64,000 nt of DNA from Comamonadaceae bacterium (GTDB taxonomy: Bacteria; Pseudomonadota; Gammaproteobacteria; Burkholderiales; Burkholderiaceae_C), in the NCBI GenBank assembly GCA_947443645.1, contig CANEXF010000005.1:1-64000 (forward strand), written 5' to 3'. Position numbers and translations under genes: made by a program. The notes under the pieces were generated by a model. The model was given only the letters and a program-made list of their open reading frames with translations. It made no database searches and had not been told where the DNA came from. Below are positions 8,251 through 17,316 of the stretch, one piece after another (positions within the stretch are counted from its first letter, which is position 1; each line of letters starts with the position of its first letter).

Positions 8251-9183
8251 TCAAGCCAGGTTCACCTTGGATTTACCTTTCAGGCCCAGCATCTCACGGG
8301 CTTCGTCAGCTGTGGCGCAATCGATGCCTAGCGGCTCCAGCACTCTGCGAATCAGACTGACCTGATCCGCATTGGAGCGCGCGAGTTCTCCCCGGCCAAG
8401 ATACAGCGAGTCCTCGAGCCCGACACGCACGTTGCCACCCATCAGCGCGGCGTGCGTGATCAGCGGCATCTGGTGGCGACCGGCAGCGAGCACCGACCAG
8501 CGGTAGTTGTCCTTGAACAATTTGTCAGCGATGTGCTTCATGTGGACAAGGTTGTCTATGTCGGCGCCTATCCCGCCCAGCACCCCGAACACAAACTGAA
8601 GAAAGAGCGGTCCGCTTGCGAGGCCACGATCGACGAAATGTTTAAGACTGTAGAGGTGGCCAACGTCATAACACTCAAACTCGAAACGCGTGCCGTGTGC
8701 CTCGCCGAGACGACTGAAGATCTGCTCGATGTCGCCAAAGGTGTTGCGAAAGATCCCGTTGCGCGAGCCTTCGAGGTAGTCGCGCTCCCACGGATGTTTG
8801 AATTCCTTGAGTTTGTCGAGAACGGGAAAGGTCGCGAAGTTCATCGAGCCCATGTTGCACGAGGCCATCTCGGGCGCCACATCGAGCGCAGCGGCCAGAC
8901 GCTGGTCCAGCGTCATCGTCTGCGAGCCACCTGTGGTGATGTTGATGACGGCATCGGTCTGGGCGTGGATCTGCGGCAGGAATTGCCGGAACACAGCCGG
9001 ATCAAAACTCGACCGGCCATCGACCGGGTCGCGGGCATGCAGATGCAGGATGGCCGCGCCGGCCTTGGCCGCAGCCACCGCTTCATCGGCGATCTGCTGC
9101 GGCGTGATCGGCAAATGCGGCGACATCGTCGGCGTGTGTATCGAGCCCGTGACGGCGCAAGTGATGATGACTTTTCTGGACAT
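8251..9183 (-). CDS. Beta-keto acid cleavage enzyme (BKACE, DUF849)
   Basis: 310 aa, normal family length. BKACE enzymes condense a beta-keto acid with acetyl-CoA and release acetoacetate plus a new acyl-CoA, using zinc (known; type enzyme Kce of lysine fermentation). Seen here: the N-terminal KVIITCAVTGS strand, the zinc motif HLHARDP with H47 and H49, the INITTGGSQTMTLDQRL segment, and a C-terminal GGNVRVGLEDSLYLGRGELA. The substrate side chain is variable in the family and cannot be read. In this operon it probably acts on a beta-keto acid released after ring cleavage and hydrolysis (inference). It is 12 bp downstream of the FAH-family gene. Confidence 0.9.
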   Translation of the reverse strand: MSRKVIITCAVTGSIHTPTMSPHLPITPQQIADEAVAAAKAGAAILHLHARDPVDGRSSFDPAVFRQFLPQIHAQTDAVINITTGGSQTMTLDQRLAAALDVAPEMASCNMGSMNFATFPVLDKLKEFKHPWERDYLEGSRNGIFRNTFGDIEQIFSRLGEAHGTRFEFECYDVGHLYSLKHFVDRGLASGPLFLQFVFGVLGGIGADIDNLVHMKHIADKLFKDNYRWSVLAAGRHQMPLITHAALMGGNVRVGLEDSLYLGRGELARSNADQVSLIRRVLEPLGIDCATADEAREMLGLKGKSKVNLA

Positions 9184-9195
9184 GGCGCAGCGCTT

Positions 9196-10065
9196 TCAGG
9201 AAGGCTCGGCGATGACGACGTTCTCGATATGGCCTATGCCGTCAATCTCGACCCTCATCACATCGCCTATCTTCAGCCATGACGGCGGGTTCATGGCCAC
9301 GCCGACGCCTGAAGGCGTGCCGGTGGCCAGCACGTCGCCGGGCTCCAGCGTCATCACGGTTGAAAGGTAGGCAATCTGCTCGTAGATGTTGAACACCATC
9401 TCGCCGGTGTTCACTTCCTGCTTGACCTGGCCGTTGACCAGCATGCGAAGGTTCAGGTTGTGCGGGTCGGCGACCTCATCGTCCGTCACTATCCAGGGGC
9501 CTATCGGGCCGGTGGTGTTGAAGGACTTGCCCAGCGTCATGGTGGCCGAGCGTTTTTGCCAGTCGCGCACGGATACGTCGTTGCAGACCAGGTAACCGGC
9601 AATGACGGAGCGCGCATCTGCAGCACTCACATGACGGCAACGCTTGCCTATGACCACGCCGAGTTCAGCCTCGTAATCAAGGTTGTCAGACACCTTGGGC
9701 ATGTGCACAGGGTCGAACGGGCCGTTGACGCAGGACACCTGCTTGTTGAACCAGACCTGGCTGTCAGGCACCTGGACGCCGAGCTGGCGCGCCTCTGCGG
9801 CGTGTTTGGCGTAGTTCATGCCGATGGCGAGGAATTTGCTCGGGTTGGGCACGGGCGCTTCCAGGCGCACATCGGCCAGCGGGAAGGTCACGCCGCTGCC
9901 TGCGCTGACATCGCGGGCACGCTGCATCATGGCAGCGCCGCCGGACAGCAGCTCGCGCATGGTGCTGGGCAGGCTGCTGTCCGAGGCCGGCAAATCGACA
10001 ACCTGGTTGCCGATGATTTTGCCGATGGAGAGGTGGCCACGGCAGGAAAAAGTAACGAGTTTCAT
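9196..10065 (-). CDS. Fumarylacetoacetate hydrolase (FAH) family protein
   Basis: 289 aa. The C-terminal FAH domain begins near residue 75 (FLAIGMNYAKHAAE). Metal ligands are visible as E132 and E134 in DYEAELGVVIG and D163 in CNDVSVRDWQ; the TTGPIGPW and GDVLATGTPSGVG segments are typical. Family members cleave C-C bonds of acylpyruvates or decarboxylate/isomerise ring-cleavage products. Following the extradiol dioxygenase, it likely processes the ring-opened oxo-dienoate (inference). Gene order and 12-30 bp spacing support one operon with BKACE, the dioxygenase and the Rieske oxygenase. Confidence 0.9.
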   Translation of the reverse strand: MKLVTFSCRGHLSIGKIIGNQVVDLPASDSSLPSTMRELLSGGAAMMQRARDVSAGSGVTFPLADVRLEAPVPNPSKFLAIGMNYAKHAAEARQLGVQVPDSQVWFNKQVSCVNGPFDPVHMPKVSDNLDYEAELGVVIGKRCRHVSAADARSVIAGYLVCNDVSVRDWQKRSATMTLGKSFNTTGPIGPWIVTDDEVADPHNLNLRMLVNGQVKQEVNTGEMVFNIYEQIAYLSTVMTLEPGDVLATGTPSGVGVAMNPPSWLKIGDVMRVEIDGIGHIENVVIAEPS

Positions 10066-10093
10066 AAATAGCTATTTTTAGGGGTTGCCCAGC

Positions 10094-11035
10094 TCAAGCA
10101 GCTGGGGTGGCGGGTGAAGTGAGGCCCTGCATATGTGCAAAGACCGCAGGTGGCTGGTGACCCCAGATGCTGATGCGCTGGTATTCACGCACGTCGTCCC
10201 AGTTGTCGGTGATCTGCCGGCCTGTAGCGCCGACCTCGACCTGCCAGCCGTCGGGGCTGATGCTGTAAAAACTCACCATGCCGTCGTTCTCATGCTGGCC
10301 CAGCATGTTGGCCAGCGGCGTACCGGTAGCCAGTGCCCGTTCATAGGCCGCACCAACATCAGCGACCTGCTGAACTTCAAAATTGATATGGTGCAGTTTC
10401 TGCGCAACCTCAGGCGCAGGTATCTGGGCAATCGCGAGTGAATGGTGTCTGGCGTTGCAGTGGAAGAACGATACATTCAGTTCCACCGGCCCCATGGGCA
10501 TACGCAGGTAATCAGACAGCTTCAGGCCCAGGCCTTCCAGCGCAAACTTGCGCGATGCGTCGTACACGTCTGCACCGGCAACGCCAAAAACGAAATGGCC
10601 AAAACCCTGGTTCTGGGTGACAAAGCCCTTGGGGTAAACAGCGCTGGCAAATGGTACGCTGGCGTTTTCCAGACCTAGCACCACTTCCACTACAACACCC
10701 CAAGGCGCGGGCACCCTGACCATTTCGGCCACGCGGCGTTCACGGTTCTGTACATCGGTTCCGGGTACGGGGTCCAGTCCCAGCTTGCGCAGACGCGAGA
10801 CAACGCCATCGAACGCAGCACGACTGGCGGCTTCAAAACCTATGCAGGTCGCATCGTTGGCCGCACCCTGGGTCAGCACCACGCGCTGCGCCGTGCCGTC
10901 TACGCGCCAGGTGAAAGCGCCAGCGGGTGTGGGCTCGCCAGGCATCAGACCAACGACGTCGCCTAGGTAGTTGTTGACGGCAGCCGGATTGCGGCTCTCC
11001 AGAACAATATAGGCAGATTCAATATCAATCTTCAT
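10094..11035 (-). CDS. VOC-superfamily extradiol-type ring-cleavage dioxygenase
   Basis: 313 aa with two paired VOC modules, like type I extradiol dioxygenases (BphC class). All expected active-site residues can be placed: metal ligands H147 (GFGHFVF), H216 (LHHINFEV) and E267 (WQVEVG); catalytic or second-sphere H198 (NARHHSLAI), H248 (GQHEND) and Y257 (SFYSISP). It should therefore cleave a catechol-like ring next to the two hydroxyls using Fe(II) and O2. The exact catechol is unknown. Its ATG shares one base with the TGA stop of the Rieske oxygenase gene upstream, so the two are coupled. Confidence 0.88.
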   Translation of the reverse strand: MKIDIESAYIVLESRNPAAVNNYLGDVVGLMPGEPTPAGAFTWRVDGTAQRVVLTQGAANDATCIGFEAASRAAFDGVVSRLRKLGLDPVPGTDVQNRERRVAEMVRVPAPWGVVVEVVLGLENASVPFASAVYPKGFVTQNQGFGHFVFGVAGADVYDASRKFALEGLGLKLSDYLRMPMGPVELNVSFFHCNARHHSLAIAQIPAPEVAQKLHHINFEVQQVADVGAAYERALATGTPLANMLGQHENDGMVSFYSISPDGWQVEVGATGRQITDNWDDVREYQRISIWGHQPPAVFAHMQGLTSPATPAA

Positions 11036-12117
11036 CAGGTAGGTTCCTGCACAGGGCGTGCGTCTGGAGGTTTAGCCGCCGCTTCCTTGAGTTGGGTTTC
11101 GTTTTCAAGCATGCTGGCTACCAGGCGACGTGCATGCACCAGGCCGGCGTCCGACGCGATCATCACCAGCGGCACACCACCTTCTCTGTCGAGAGATGCC
11201 TGCTGCGCTTCAACCACCACCTTGTCTTCCGCAAACGTCGCCGGCAGGCTGGTCAGCAGCTTGGCGCGCAGCTCGGGCTCGCCCACCTCGTAGGTTCGCG
11301 CGCCCGACCAGAAATAATGTGTGCTTTTGGCGGTTTCTGGTGTTTGCAGATTCAAACCGACGAAGGCAATGCCACCGGAGCGGTCGCCTTCACGTGCGCC
11401 TGTATTGACATCTTTGGCACCGGTGTGGATGCGCACTGCAGCAGGCGGGAAAAAATCGATCTCCATCCAGCGGTCTACCGTCGCGGTGTTGAACTTGAAT
11501 GCCGCAACATAGGCTGGCGGCGGCACGGAATTGGGCATCCAGCGGGTCACCTTGACACTGGTTTCAGAGCGCGTGGTCTGGGTTTCAGCCTCCGAATGCG
11601 CCTGCGGTGTGCCGCCAATCGTGCGCTGATGCACATAGCCCACATGCGTGAGGTCCATCAGGTTGTCGGTGATCAGCTGGTAGTTGGCATTGATGGAATA
11701 CCTGTCCTTGATCCACACCCAGGCCGGGTCGGTATGCCAGGGGTGGCGCACGATCAGCGCCGGGTCCGCCAGCGCCGGATCGCCCATCCAGATCCAGAAC
11801 ATTTCATCCTGCTCGACGACGGGGTAGCTCCTGACTTTGGCCTGCGCAGGCACACGCTCCTGGCCCGGCACTTTGACGCAAACACCTTTGCGGTCATAGA
11901 CCAGGCCGTGGTAGCCGCACTGAAGCTGGTCGCCGACCACGCAGCCGTGCGACAGCGGCAGCGCGCGGTGGCAGCAACGGTCTTCCAGCGCGAGCGCAGT
12001 GCCATCTTCGGTGCGGTAGAAAACCACCGGCAGCTCAAGCAGAACGCGGCCCAGCAAACCCAGAGGTTTGACCTCATCGGCCCATGCGCCCATGTACCAG
12101 GCGTTGTATATGAACAT
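11035..12117 (-). CDS. Rieske non-heme iron oxygenase, vanillate demethylase-like
   Basis: 360 aa, the size of VanA-type O-demethylase oxygenases. The Rieske 2Fe-2S site is C48-x-H50 and C67-x2-H70; the mononuclear iron site is N152/D155/H158/H163 in DNLMDLTHVGYVH. The start MFIYNAWYMGAWADEV matches the family's N-terminus. No reductase (VanB-like) gene lies next to it, so an electron donor must come from elsewhere. Probable role: demethylation or hydroxylation of an aromatic acid before ring cleavage (inference). It is the gene after the Bug protein, 44 bp downstream. Confidence 0.9.
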   Translation of the reverse strand: MFIYNAWYMGAWADEVKPLGLLGRVLLELPVVFYRTEDGTALALEDRCCHRALPLSHGCVVGDQLQCGYHGLVYDRKGVCVKVPGQERVPAQAKVRSYPVVEQDEMFWIWMGDPALADPALIVRHPWHTDPAWVWIKDRYSINANYQLITDNLMDLTHVGYVHQRTIGGTPQAHSEAETQTTRSETSVKVTRWMPNSVPPPAYVAAFKFNTATVDRWMEIDFFPPAAVRIHTGAKDVNTGAREGDRSGGIAFVGLNLQTPETAKSTHYFWSGARTYEVGEPELRAKLLTSLPATFAEDKVVVEAQQASLDREGGVPLVMIASDAGLVHARRLVASMLENETQLKEAAAKPPDARPVQEPT

Positions 12118-12161
12118 GATGCTTACTCCTGATTGAACTTGCTTGTATTTTTTTACTGCGC

Positions 12162-13151
12162 TTATTGCGGCTTGGCGCCAATGTCCTGAAGCACTTTTTC
12201 CCAGCGCACGCGGTCGTCGTTCCAGTACTTGCCAAACTGGGCAGGTGTCAGGTTTTTGGCGTACACACCAAAAGCGTCAAAACGTTCGGTCAGCTCCGGA
12301 GTTTTGGCGACCTGAACCACATCGCGGTTGACGCGCTCAATCGCCTGGGCGCTGGTACCCCTGGGCGCGATGATGCCGAACCAGCCATTGATCACCATGC
12401 CGGGATACGTTTCTGCCACCGTCGGAAGTTGCGGACGACTGGCCATGCGGACATCGGAGAACACGGCAATCGCCTTCAGCTTGCCGCCCTTGACCATGGG
12501 GTCTATGGGCGGAATGCCGTCAATGATGATTTGCGCATCGTTGTTCATCACCGCAGCAATCGCCGCGCCACTGTTGGCATAGGGCACGGCACGCATGGGA
12601 ATACCTGACGTTCTGCCAAGCACTTCACCTGCCAGGTGAGGCACCGAATAGATGAATGGCGAGGTGACGACAAAATTGTTGGGATCTTTTTTCGCCATGG
12701 CCATCACGTCGGCCAGCGAATTGGCCGGCGAAGAGGCGTTCACGGCCATCATCATCGGACCTTCGGCCACCAGCGCCACGGGCACAAAGTCTTTCACCAC
12801 ATCGACCTGCGCGTTTCTGAACATGTAGGGCGACAGGGTGATGGCCGAAGCAGGCACAAACGCAAAGGTATGGTCGTCCTGCGCGCCGCTCTTGATGGCG
12901 CCCAGGCCGATCATGCCGCCAGCACCCGGGCGGTTCTCGATGATGACGGGCTGACCCCAGGCCTTGGACAATTTATCACCCATCACCCGGGCGACGATGT
13001 CGGGCGCCGTACCTGCAGGCGATGGCACCCAGATGCGTACGGGCTTGCTCGGCCATGTGGCCTGCGCCGGAGCCTGGGCCAGCGCAGCGCCGCAGCCAAG
13101 CAGGGCCGTGACGCAGACAGCGAGTGCCGTGCGGCGTTTAGATGAAATCAT
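12162..13151 (-). CDS. Bug/TctC-family periplasmic substrate-binding protein
   Basis: About 329 aa. Start MISSKRRTALAV at 13151 is preceded by GGAGAT at good spacing; earlier in-frame starts would hide the signal peptide. Signal peptide about residues 1-24 (ends GAALAQAPAQ), then TWPSKPVRIWVPSPAGTAPD and ENRPGAGGMIGLGAIKSG. It binds a carboxylate for uptake, as in the family; no tctAB nearby. It sits between the FAD monooxygenase and the Rieske oxygenase in island A, whose substrate it probably delivers. Confidence 0.9.
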   Translation of the reverse strand: MISSKRRTALAVCVTALLGCGAALAQAPAQATWPSKPVRIWVPSPAGTAPDIVARVMGDKLSKAWGQPVIIENRPGAGGMIGLGAIKSGAQDDHTFAFVPASAITLSPYMFRNAQVDVVKDFVPVALVAEGPMMMAVNASSPANSLADVMAMAKKDPNNFVVTSPFIYSVPHLAGEVLGRTSGIPMRAVPYANSGAAIAAVMNNDAQIIIDGIPPIDPMVKGGKLKAIAVFSDVRMASRPQLPTVAETYPGMVINGWFGIIAPRGTSAQAIERVNRDVVQVAKTPELTERFDAFGVYAKNLTPAQFGKYWNDDRVRWEKVLQDIGAKPQ

Positions 13152-13185
13152 GGATATCTCCTTTGGTATTTTTAAAAGGCTGAAT

Positions 13186-14859
13186 TCACAAGGCTGGTTC
13201 AAGCGACTTGCCGACTGCATGGGCAAGCATGTCCGAGGCATCTGCAAGACTGTCGCCGCACCAGGCGATGTACTGATCGGGCCGGATCAGCGCGTAGTCA
13301 CAACCGTAGAGCACACGGAGCGCCGGCAGGTCGGGTGACAGAAGCCGAAGCGGAATGCCCTGCGCGGCCGCAGCGACCACCACGATGTCGGTAAAAGCAT
13401 GTGCATCGGCGCGTATGACCAGCAAGGTGAAACCGCTCGTCGAAAAATGGTCATACAAAGAAGCGCCGCGGCTGCGACCGTCTTGCAACCAGGCATGAGG
13501 CGCCAGGCAGCCCGGCCTGGCCAGCGGCATGTAGTCGGTGGATTCAGCCACATCACCGGCACTACTGGCCTGGCCTGGGAGCACAGGCGAGTGCCTGTAA
13601 CGGCTGCCCAGCACCACGCCCAGCGAATAAAACTCGCGCTGTTTGGTCGCTGCGATCGTGGCTGCGACATCGGCGCGTCTGGCGTCGGCCGCATCACCCG
13701 AGTCCTCCAGGCCCGCAACCACCAGTTTGGTGGAGCTGACGGCATGATTGGCCACAGACTCTTCAATGACGCGCTGATGCACCTGCCGCCGCTCGATCTC
13801 GTAACTCGATAACAGGGCATCACCGCCCCAGCCCGACAGCACGGCCGATAACTTCCAGCCCAGATCCAGCGCATCGCCGATGCCCATGTTCATGCCGTAA
13901 CCGCCAAAGGGCGGGTGCAAATGGCAGGCATCACCGATCAGGAAGGCGCGGCCGCCGCCATAGCGCTCGGCAATCAGCTGGTGCGCCGTCCATTCATCAC
14001 GGTTCAAAATCTCGATGGCTATGTCAAAGCCCAGCGCCTTGCGGATCAGCTCAGCCGGATCAAACGAGACGTCATTCAGTTTGGGGCAGCCAAAAGTCCA
14101 GCGGTCGCCCGAGTCCAGCGGGGCAATGACGGACGGCACCTCTTCATTGACCAGCCAGTACATCACCGCAGGGCCCAGGCCATGGCGCGCGGCCAGCCCC
14201 GGCGCGCGAAAGATGATGTTGTGGTTGTGTGACAGCGGCGAGGTGCCGCTCATCTTGATGCCGAGCTTTTCCCGCACCGTACTGCGCGCGCCGTCCGCGC
14301 CCACGATGTAGGCCGCCGTGACGTTTGTCTGTGCGCCGGTGTTGATATCACGCAGCACAGCCGTGACATGGTCGCCATGGTCGCCATGGTCGGTGAAATC
14401 TTCCAGCTCGGTTTCAAACCGTATCTCTACGCCAGACAATTCGTTAGCTCGCGTCTTGAGCACGCCTTCGACTTTGTACTGCGGAATCCACTGCGCATGC
14501 TCTGAGTAGCGCTCGTCTCTTTCCGGGCTGCAATTGAAGGCGTTAGGAAAGCGGTGCAGTTCGTAACCGCTCATGCGCGTGGCAAACACCACATTGGATG
14601 GGTAGTCCACCCCAAACGGAGATTCGGCCGCCAGCCGGTCAGCAATGCCCCAGCGACGAAACAGCTCGCGCGTGCGCACGTTGCTGGTCTTGGCGCGGGG
14701 CGCGTAGCCCACATGCTCATGACGCTCGACCACGATGCAGCGTTGGCCCTGACTGCCCAGCTCTACCGCCAACGACAGGCCGGCTGGCCCGGCGCCGATG
14801 ATCAGCACGTCGGTGTCCCGACCTACGCCCTTGCCCGGCATATTTTGTGAATTTTTCAT
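13186..14859 (-). CDS. FAD-dependent aromatic monooxygenase (PHBH/MhpA-like)
   Basis: About 557 aa. Class A flavoprotein hydroxylase: dinucleotide motif GAGPAG at 22-27, a VGADGARSTVREKLG segment, and the FAD GD motif GDACHLHPPFGGYGMNMG from residue 309. The last about 150 residues form the thioredoxin-like C-terminal domain seen in phenol hydroxylase and MhpA relatives. It should add one hydroxyl to an aromatic ring using NAD(P)H and O2. Start at the ATG 14859 after GGGAGACA; a longer frame to 14883 lacks a better site. It is the first gene of the island A operon, divergent from the LysR at 14968, which probably controls it. Confidence 0.9.
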   Translation of the reverse strand: MKNSQNMPGKGVGRDTDVLIIGAGPAGLSLAVELGSQGQRCIVVERHEHVGYAPRAKTSNVRTRELFRRWGIADRLAAESPFGVDYPSNVVFATRMSGYELHRFPNAFNCSPERDERYSEHAQWIPQYKVEGVLKTRANELSGVEIRFETELEDFTDHGDHGDHVTAVLRDINTGAQTNVTAAYIVGADGARSTVREKLGIKMSGTSPLSHNHNIIFRAPGLAARHGLGPAVMYWLVNEEVPSVIAPLDSGDRWTFGCPKLNDVSFDPAELIRKALGFDIAIEILNRDEWTAHQLIAERYGGGRAFLIGDACHLHPPFGGYGMNMGIGDALDLGWKLSAVLSGWGGDALLSSYEIERRQVHQRVIEESVANHAVSSTKLVVAGLEDSGDAADARRADVAATIAATKQREFYSLGVVLGSRYRHSPVLPGQASSAGDVAESTDYMPLARPGCLAPHAWLQDGRSRGASLYDHFSTSGFTLLVIRADAHAFTDIVVVAAAAQGIPLRLLSPDLPALRVLYGCDYALIRPDQYIAWCGDSLADASDMLAHAVGKSLEPAL

Positions 14860-14949
14860 TGTCTCCCTCCCGGCGCAAGCCATCCTGCCAACGCCGTTGT
14901 TTTGTTTGATATGCCGACTTTAAGCAGCTGCGGGATAATTGGATAGATC

Positions 14950-14960
14950 ATTCATTGAAT
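14950..14960. promoter_or_regulatory. Candidate LysR operator (ATTCA-T-TGAAT)
   Basis: A perfect 11-bp palindrome 8 bp before the LysR start, in the 108-bp gap shared with the divergent FAD monooxygenase. Position suits autoregulation and control of the island A operon; binding is not shown. Confidence 0.35.
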
Positions 14961-14967
14961 ACAGGTT

Positions 14968-15891
14968 ATGAAAAATTTTGATAACCTTCAGCCCGAGCTG
15001 GCTGACCTCAAGGCAGTCATGGCCTTGATGGAGCACGGTACCGTGACACGCGCCGCGCAGACGCTGGGCACCAGCCAGTCGGCCCTGAGCTACCAGCTTG
15101 ACCGCATGCGCAAACGCTTTGGCGATGCGCTGTTTGTGCGCATAGGCAACCGCATGGCTGCAACGCCCTTCACCCAACGGCTGGCCGAGCCGGCGTCACG
15201 CGTGCTGCGCATCATGGAAACCGAAATCGGCGGATTGCAGAGCTTTGATCCGGCCACGACCAGGCGCGAGTACCGGATAGGCATGAACGAGCTGGGCGCC
15301 ATCACACTGGTGCCCAGGCTGGTCAGGCGCCTGGCGGAACTGGCGCCGCATGCGGCGCTGTCGCCGGTTCAGCTGGGGCCCGAAAATCTCAGCGCCGCCC
15401 TGGAGTCGGGGCAGCTCGACATGGCTGTGGGCTTTTTTGCCAGCTCCGATCCGGGATTGTTTCAGCAGCGGCTCTACCAGCGCGACTATGTGTGCATTGC
15501 GCGCAAGGACCACCCAGAGGTCGGCACGACACTCTCATGGCGGGCCTTCAGCCTGGCGCGCAAGGTGCATACCGGCGCCATCCCCGTCACGACGGGCTGG
15601 CTGGAGACGCAGTTGCGCAAAGCCAGCTTCGCGCCCAGCGTGACCATGAGTATCCAGCACATCGCAGCGATTCCCTTTATTGTCAATGCCAGCGACATGG
15701 TGGCCATCGTGCCGCGCGAGTTGTACGAGCTGTTTTCACCCCTGCTCGCGCTGAAAACCGTGCGCCTGCCCAAAGCCATTCCAGCCATCACCATCCGCCA
15801 ATACTGGCACCCGCGCATCGCCAGTGACCCGTCAGTGAAGTTTTTACGTGAGCTGGTGTACGAGGTAGCCAGGGAACCGAATCACGCCTAA
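14968..15891 (+). CDS. LysR-family regulator of island A
   Basis: 307 aa. The helix-turn-helix is at about residues 20-65 (GTVTRAAQTLGTSQSALSYQ), followed by a substrate-binding domain with the IAAIPFIVNASDMVAIVPRE segment. It is divergent from the FAD monooxygenase gene, the standard arrangement for a LysR activator of an aromatic pathway. Its stop codon at 15889-15891 overlaps the stop of the NRAMP fragment on the other strand (15888), so the two are tail to tail with no gap. Confidence 0.88.
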   Translation: MKNFDNLQPELADLKAVMALMEHGTVTRAAQTLGTSQSALSYQLDRMRKRFGDALFVRIGNRMAATPFTQRLAEPASRVLRIMETEIGGLQSFDPATTRREYRIGMNELGAITLVPRLVRRLAELAPHAALSPVQLGPENLSAALESGQLDMAVGFFASSDPGLFQQRLYQRDYVCIARKDHPEVGTTLSWRAFSLARKVHTGAIPVTTGWLETQLRKASFAPSVTMSIQHIAAIPFIVNASDMVAIVPRELYELFSPLLALKTVRLPKAIPAITIRQYWHPRIASDPSVKFLRELVYEVAREPNHA

Positions 15892-16260
15892 AAAAACTGT
15901 CCGAGGCTGTCCTTGAGCATCATCAGCACGGCCACCCCCATCACCGCCACGCCACCCCAGCCAAACCAGGTGGTCTTGAAGCCTGAGGTGAAACTGCCCA
16001 TCACCTCTTTTTTGCTGGCCAGCAGCATCATGCCGACCATGATGGGTACGGCCACCACACCGTTGATCACGGCGCTCCAGTAGAGCGCCTTCATCGGGTC
16101 TACTGCGGTGAAATTCAGGCCGGTTCCGACGATGGTGGCGATGGTGATGATGGCGTAAAAGCGCTTGGCTTCAAACCAGCGCCGCTCCAGGCCTTCAGGC
16201 CAGCCGAAGGCTTCGGCCACCGCGTAAGCTGCTGACGAAGCCAGCACCGGCACGGCCAGC
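15888..16260 (-). pseudogene. Truncated NRAMP-family transporter, C-terminal remnant
   Basis: Encodes only about the last 120 residues of an NRAMP-like transporter (from LAVPVLASSAAYAVAEAFGW to the end). It matches the intact gene at 21229-22491: by eye 15916-16260 and 21257-21601 differ at about 21 of 345 positions, and the last codons are unrelated (end GQFF against RPML). At 16260 the NRAMP sequence stops and, after 12 bp, the tsx tail begins. The reading frame passes through the join and would start with tsx antisense residues (MYSTSSKGVV). The protein lacks both metal-site helices and should be non-functional. Confidence 0.88.
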
Positions 16261-16272
16261 CCTGTGAACTCA

Positions 16273-16386
16273 TGCAAATCCACCACGCCTTTGCTGCTGG
16301 TTGAATACAAGCTGTAATTGCTGACATCTCAAGCCGGCCCAAGCGGCCGGTGCAGCGATGCACCGGCCGATTTTTTATATTTGAAT
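16273..16386 (+). repeat. Copy of the tsx 3' end and terminator
   Basis: Matches 6316-6444: the last about 45 coding bases of tsx including the VEYKL codons and stop, then the terminator hairpin. A few indels occur after the stop. It has no tsx upstream and is joined to the truncated NRAMP gene. Confidence 0.88.
16344..16376 (+). terminator. Perfect terminator hairpin copied with the tsx tail
   Basis: Stem CGGCCGGTGC / GCACCGGCCG with loop AGCGAT, followed by A and six T. It may now stop transcripts of the LysR at 14968 running into island B. Confidence 0.7.
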
Positions 16387-16476
16387 ACTTGATTGAGCGT
16401 TAACAAAGCAAGCCCCAGAGCGTCATAAGCACGGCAAGGCTGCGCCACACAGCTTACAGGGATTTGTCAGCAGCTC

Positions 16477-17314
16477 TTAGGTCTTCATATCCAGGAAGCC
16501 GCGCAAAGTCTGCGAAGTGTTGTCAACATGCCAGGCCAAAAAGAACTCGGTCTTAGCCTTGGTTCCACGCAGGTTACGGTACACGACATTCTGCATCTGC
16601 AGCCGGTGCATGGACTCGGGCACTATCGCGATCCCGACGCCGGCCGCCACCAGCCCCACCACGGTCGACATGGGGTAGGCCTCCTGCGCAATGCGCGGTG
16701 AAAAACCCGCGCTCTCGCACATCTTGCGCAATTGTTCGTGAATAGCCGGCGCCTCACTGCGACTGAAGCATGACCTTGTCCTGCCCCGCCAGAGGGTGGT
16801 GGGTCGGCAACGCGGCCATGAAGCCTTCCTTGAACAGGCTGCGCGTGGCCAACCAGGGTTCGGTAACAGACTGACGGATGATGCCGACGTCAATCTCGCT
16901 GTTCTTGAGCATCACGGTTTGCCGCGCCACCGTGAGCTGCTGCAGCGAAACCGCCACATGCGGATAAAGCCGCCGGTACTGACTAAGCAGGGCCGGTACC
17001 GAGGTGTAAATTGTGGAGCCCACAAAACCTATTCGTAATGAGCCGGTTTCCCCACGGCTTGCGCGGCCCACGACATCGGGAATACCGGCTGACAACGCCA
17101 GCAGCCGGCGCGCTTCCTGCAGCAAGGCCTGCCCCGCCGGCGTCAGGGCCACCTCGTGCGAGGAGCGCACCAGCAGCTGCGCGTCCAGTTCCTGTTCGAG
17201 TCTGGCAATCTGCCTGCTGAGCGGCGGCTGCGAAATATGCACGCGTACCGCAGCGCGGCTAAAGCTCAACTCTTCGGCCACGGCTACGAAGTAAGACAAC
17301 TGGCGCAAATCCAT
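16477..17314 (-). pseudogene. LysR-family regulator with a frameshift
   Basis: Read in one frame from 17314 (MDLRQLSYFVAVAEELSFSR) it is a good LysR protein up to HHPLAGQDKVMLQSQ, then a stop at about 16754. The continuation (SEAPAIHEQLRKMCESAGFS to the end TLRGFLDMKT) is in another frame down to 16477. A one-base insertion or two-base deletion near 16758-16762 explains this. Without it the product would be about 278 aa. It is divergent from the Bug gene at 17413. Either a real inactivation, in keeping with the broken hpaI nearby, or a sequencing error. Confidence 0.8.
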
Positions 17315-17316
17315 GA

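Noticed and set aside
15888..16310. A short intact membrane protein gene at the NRAMP scar
   Set aside because: The frame is open but begins in antisense tsx tail and contains only the end of a transporter, so it is a fusion artefact of the scar.
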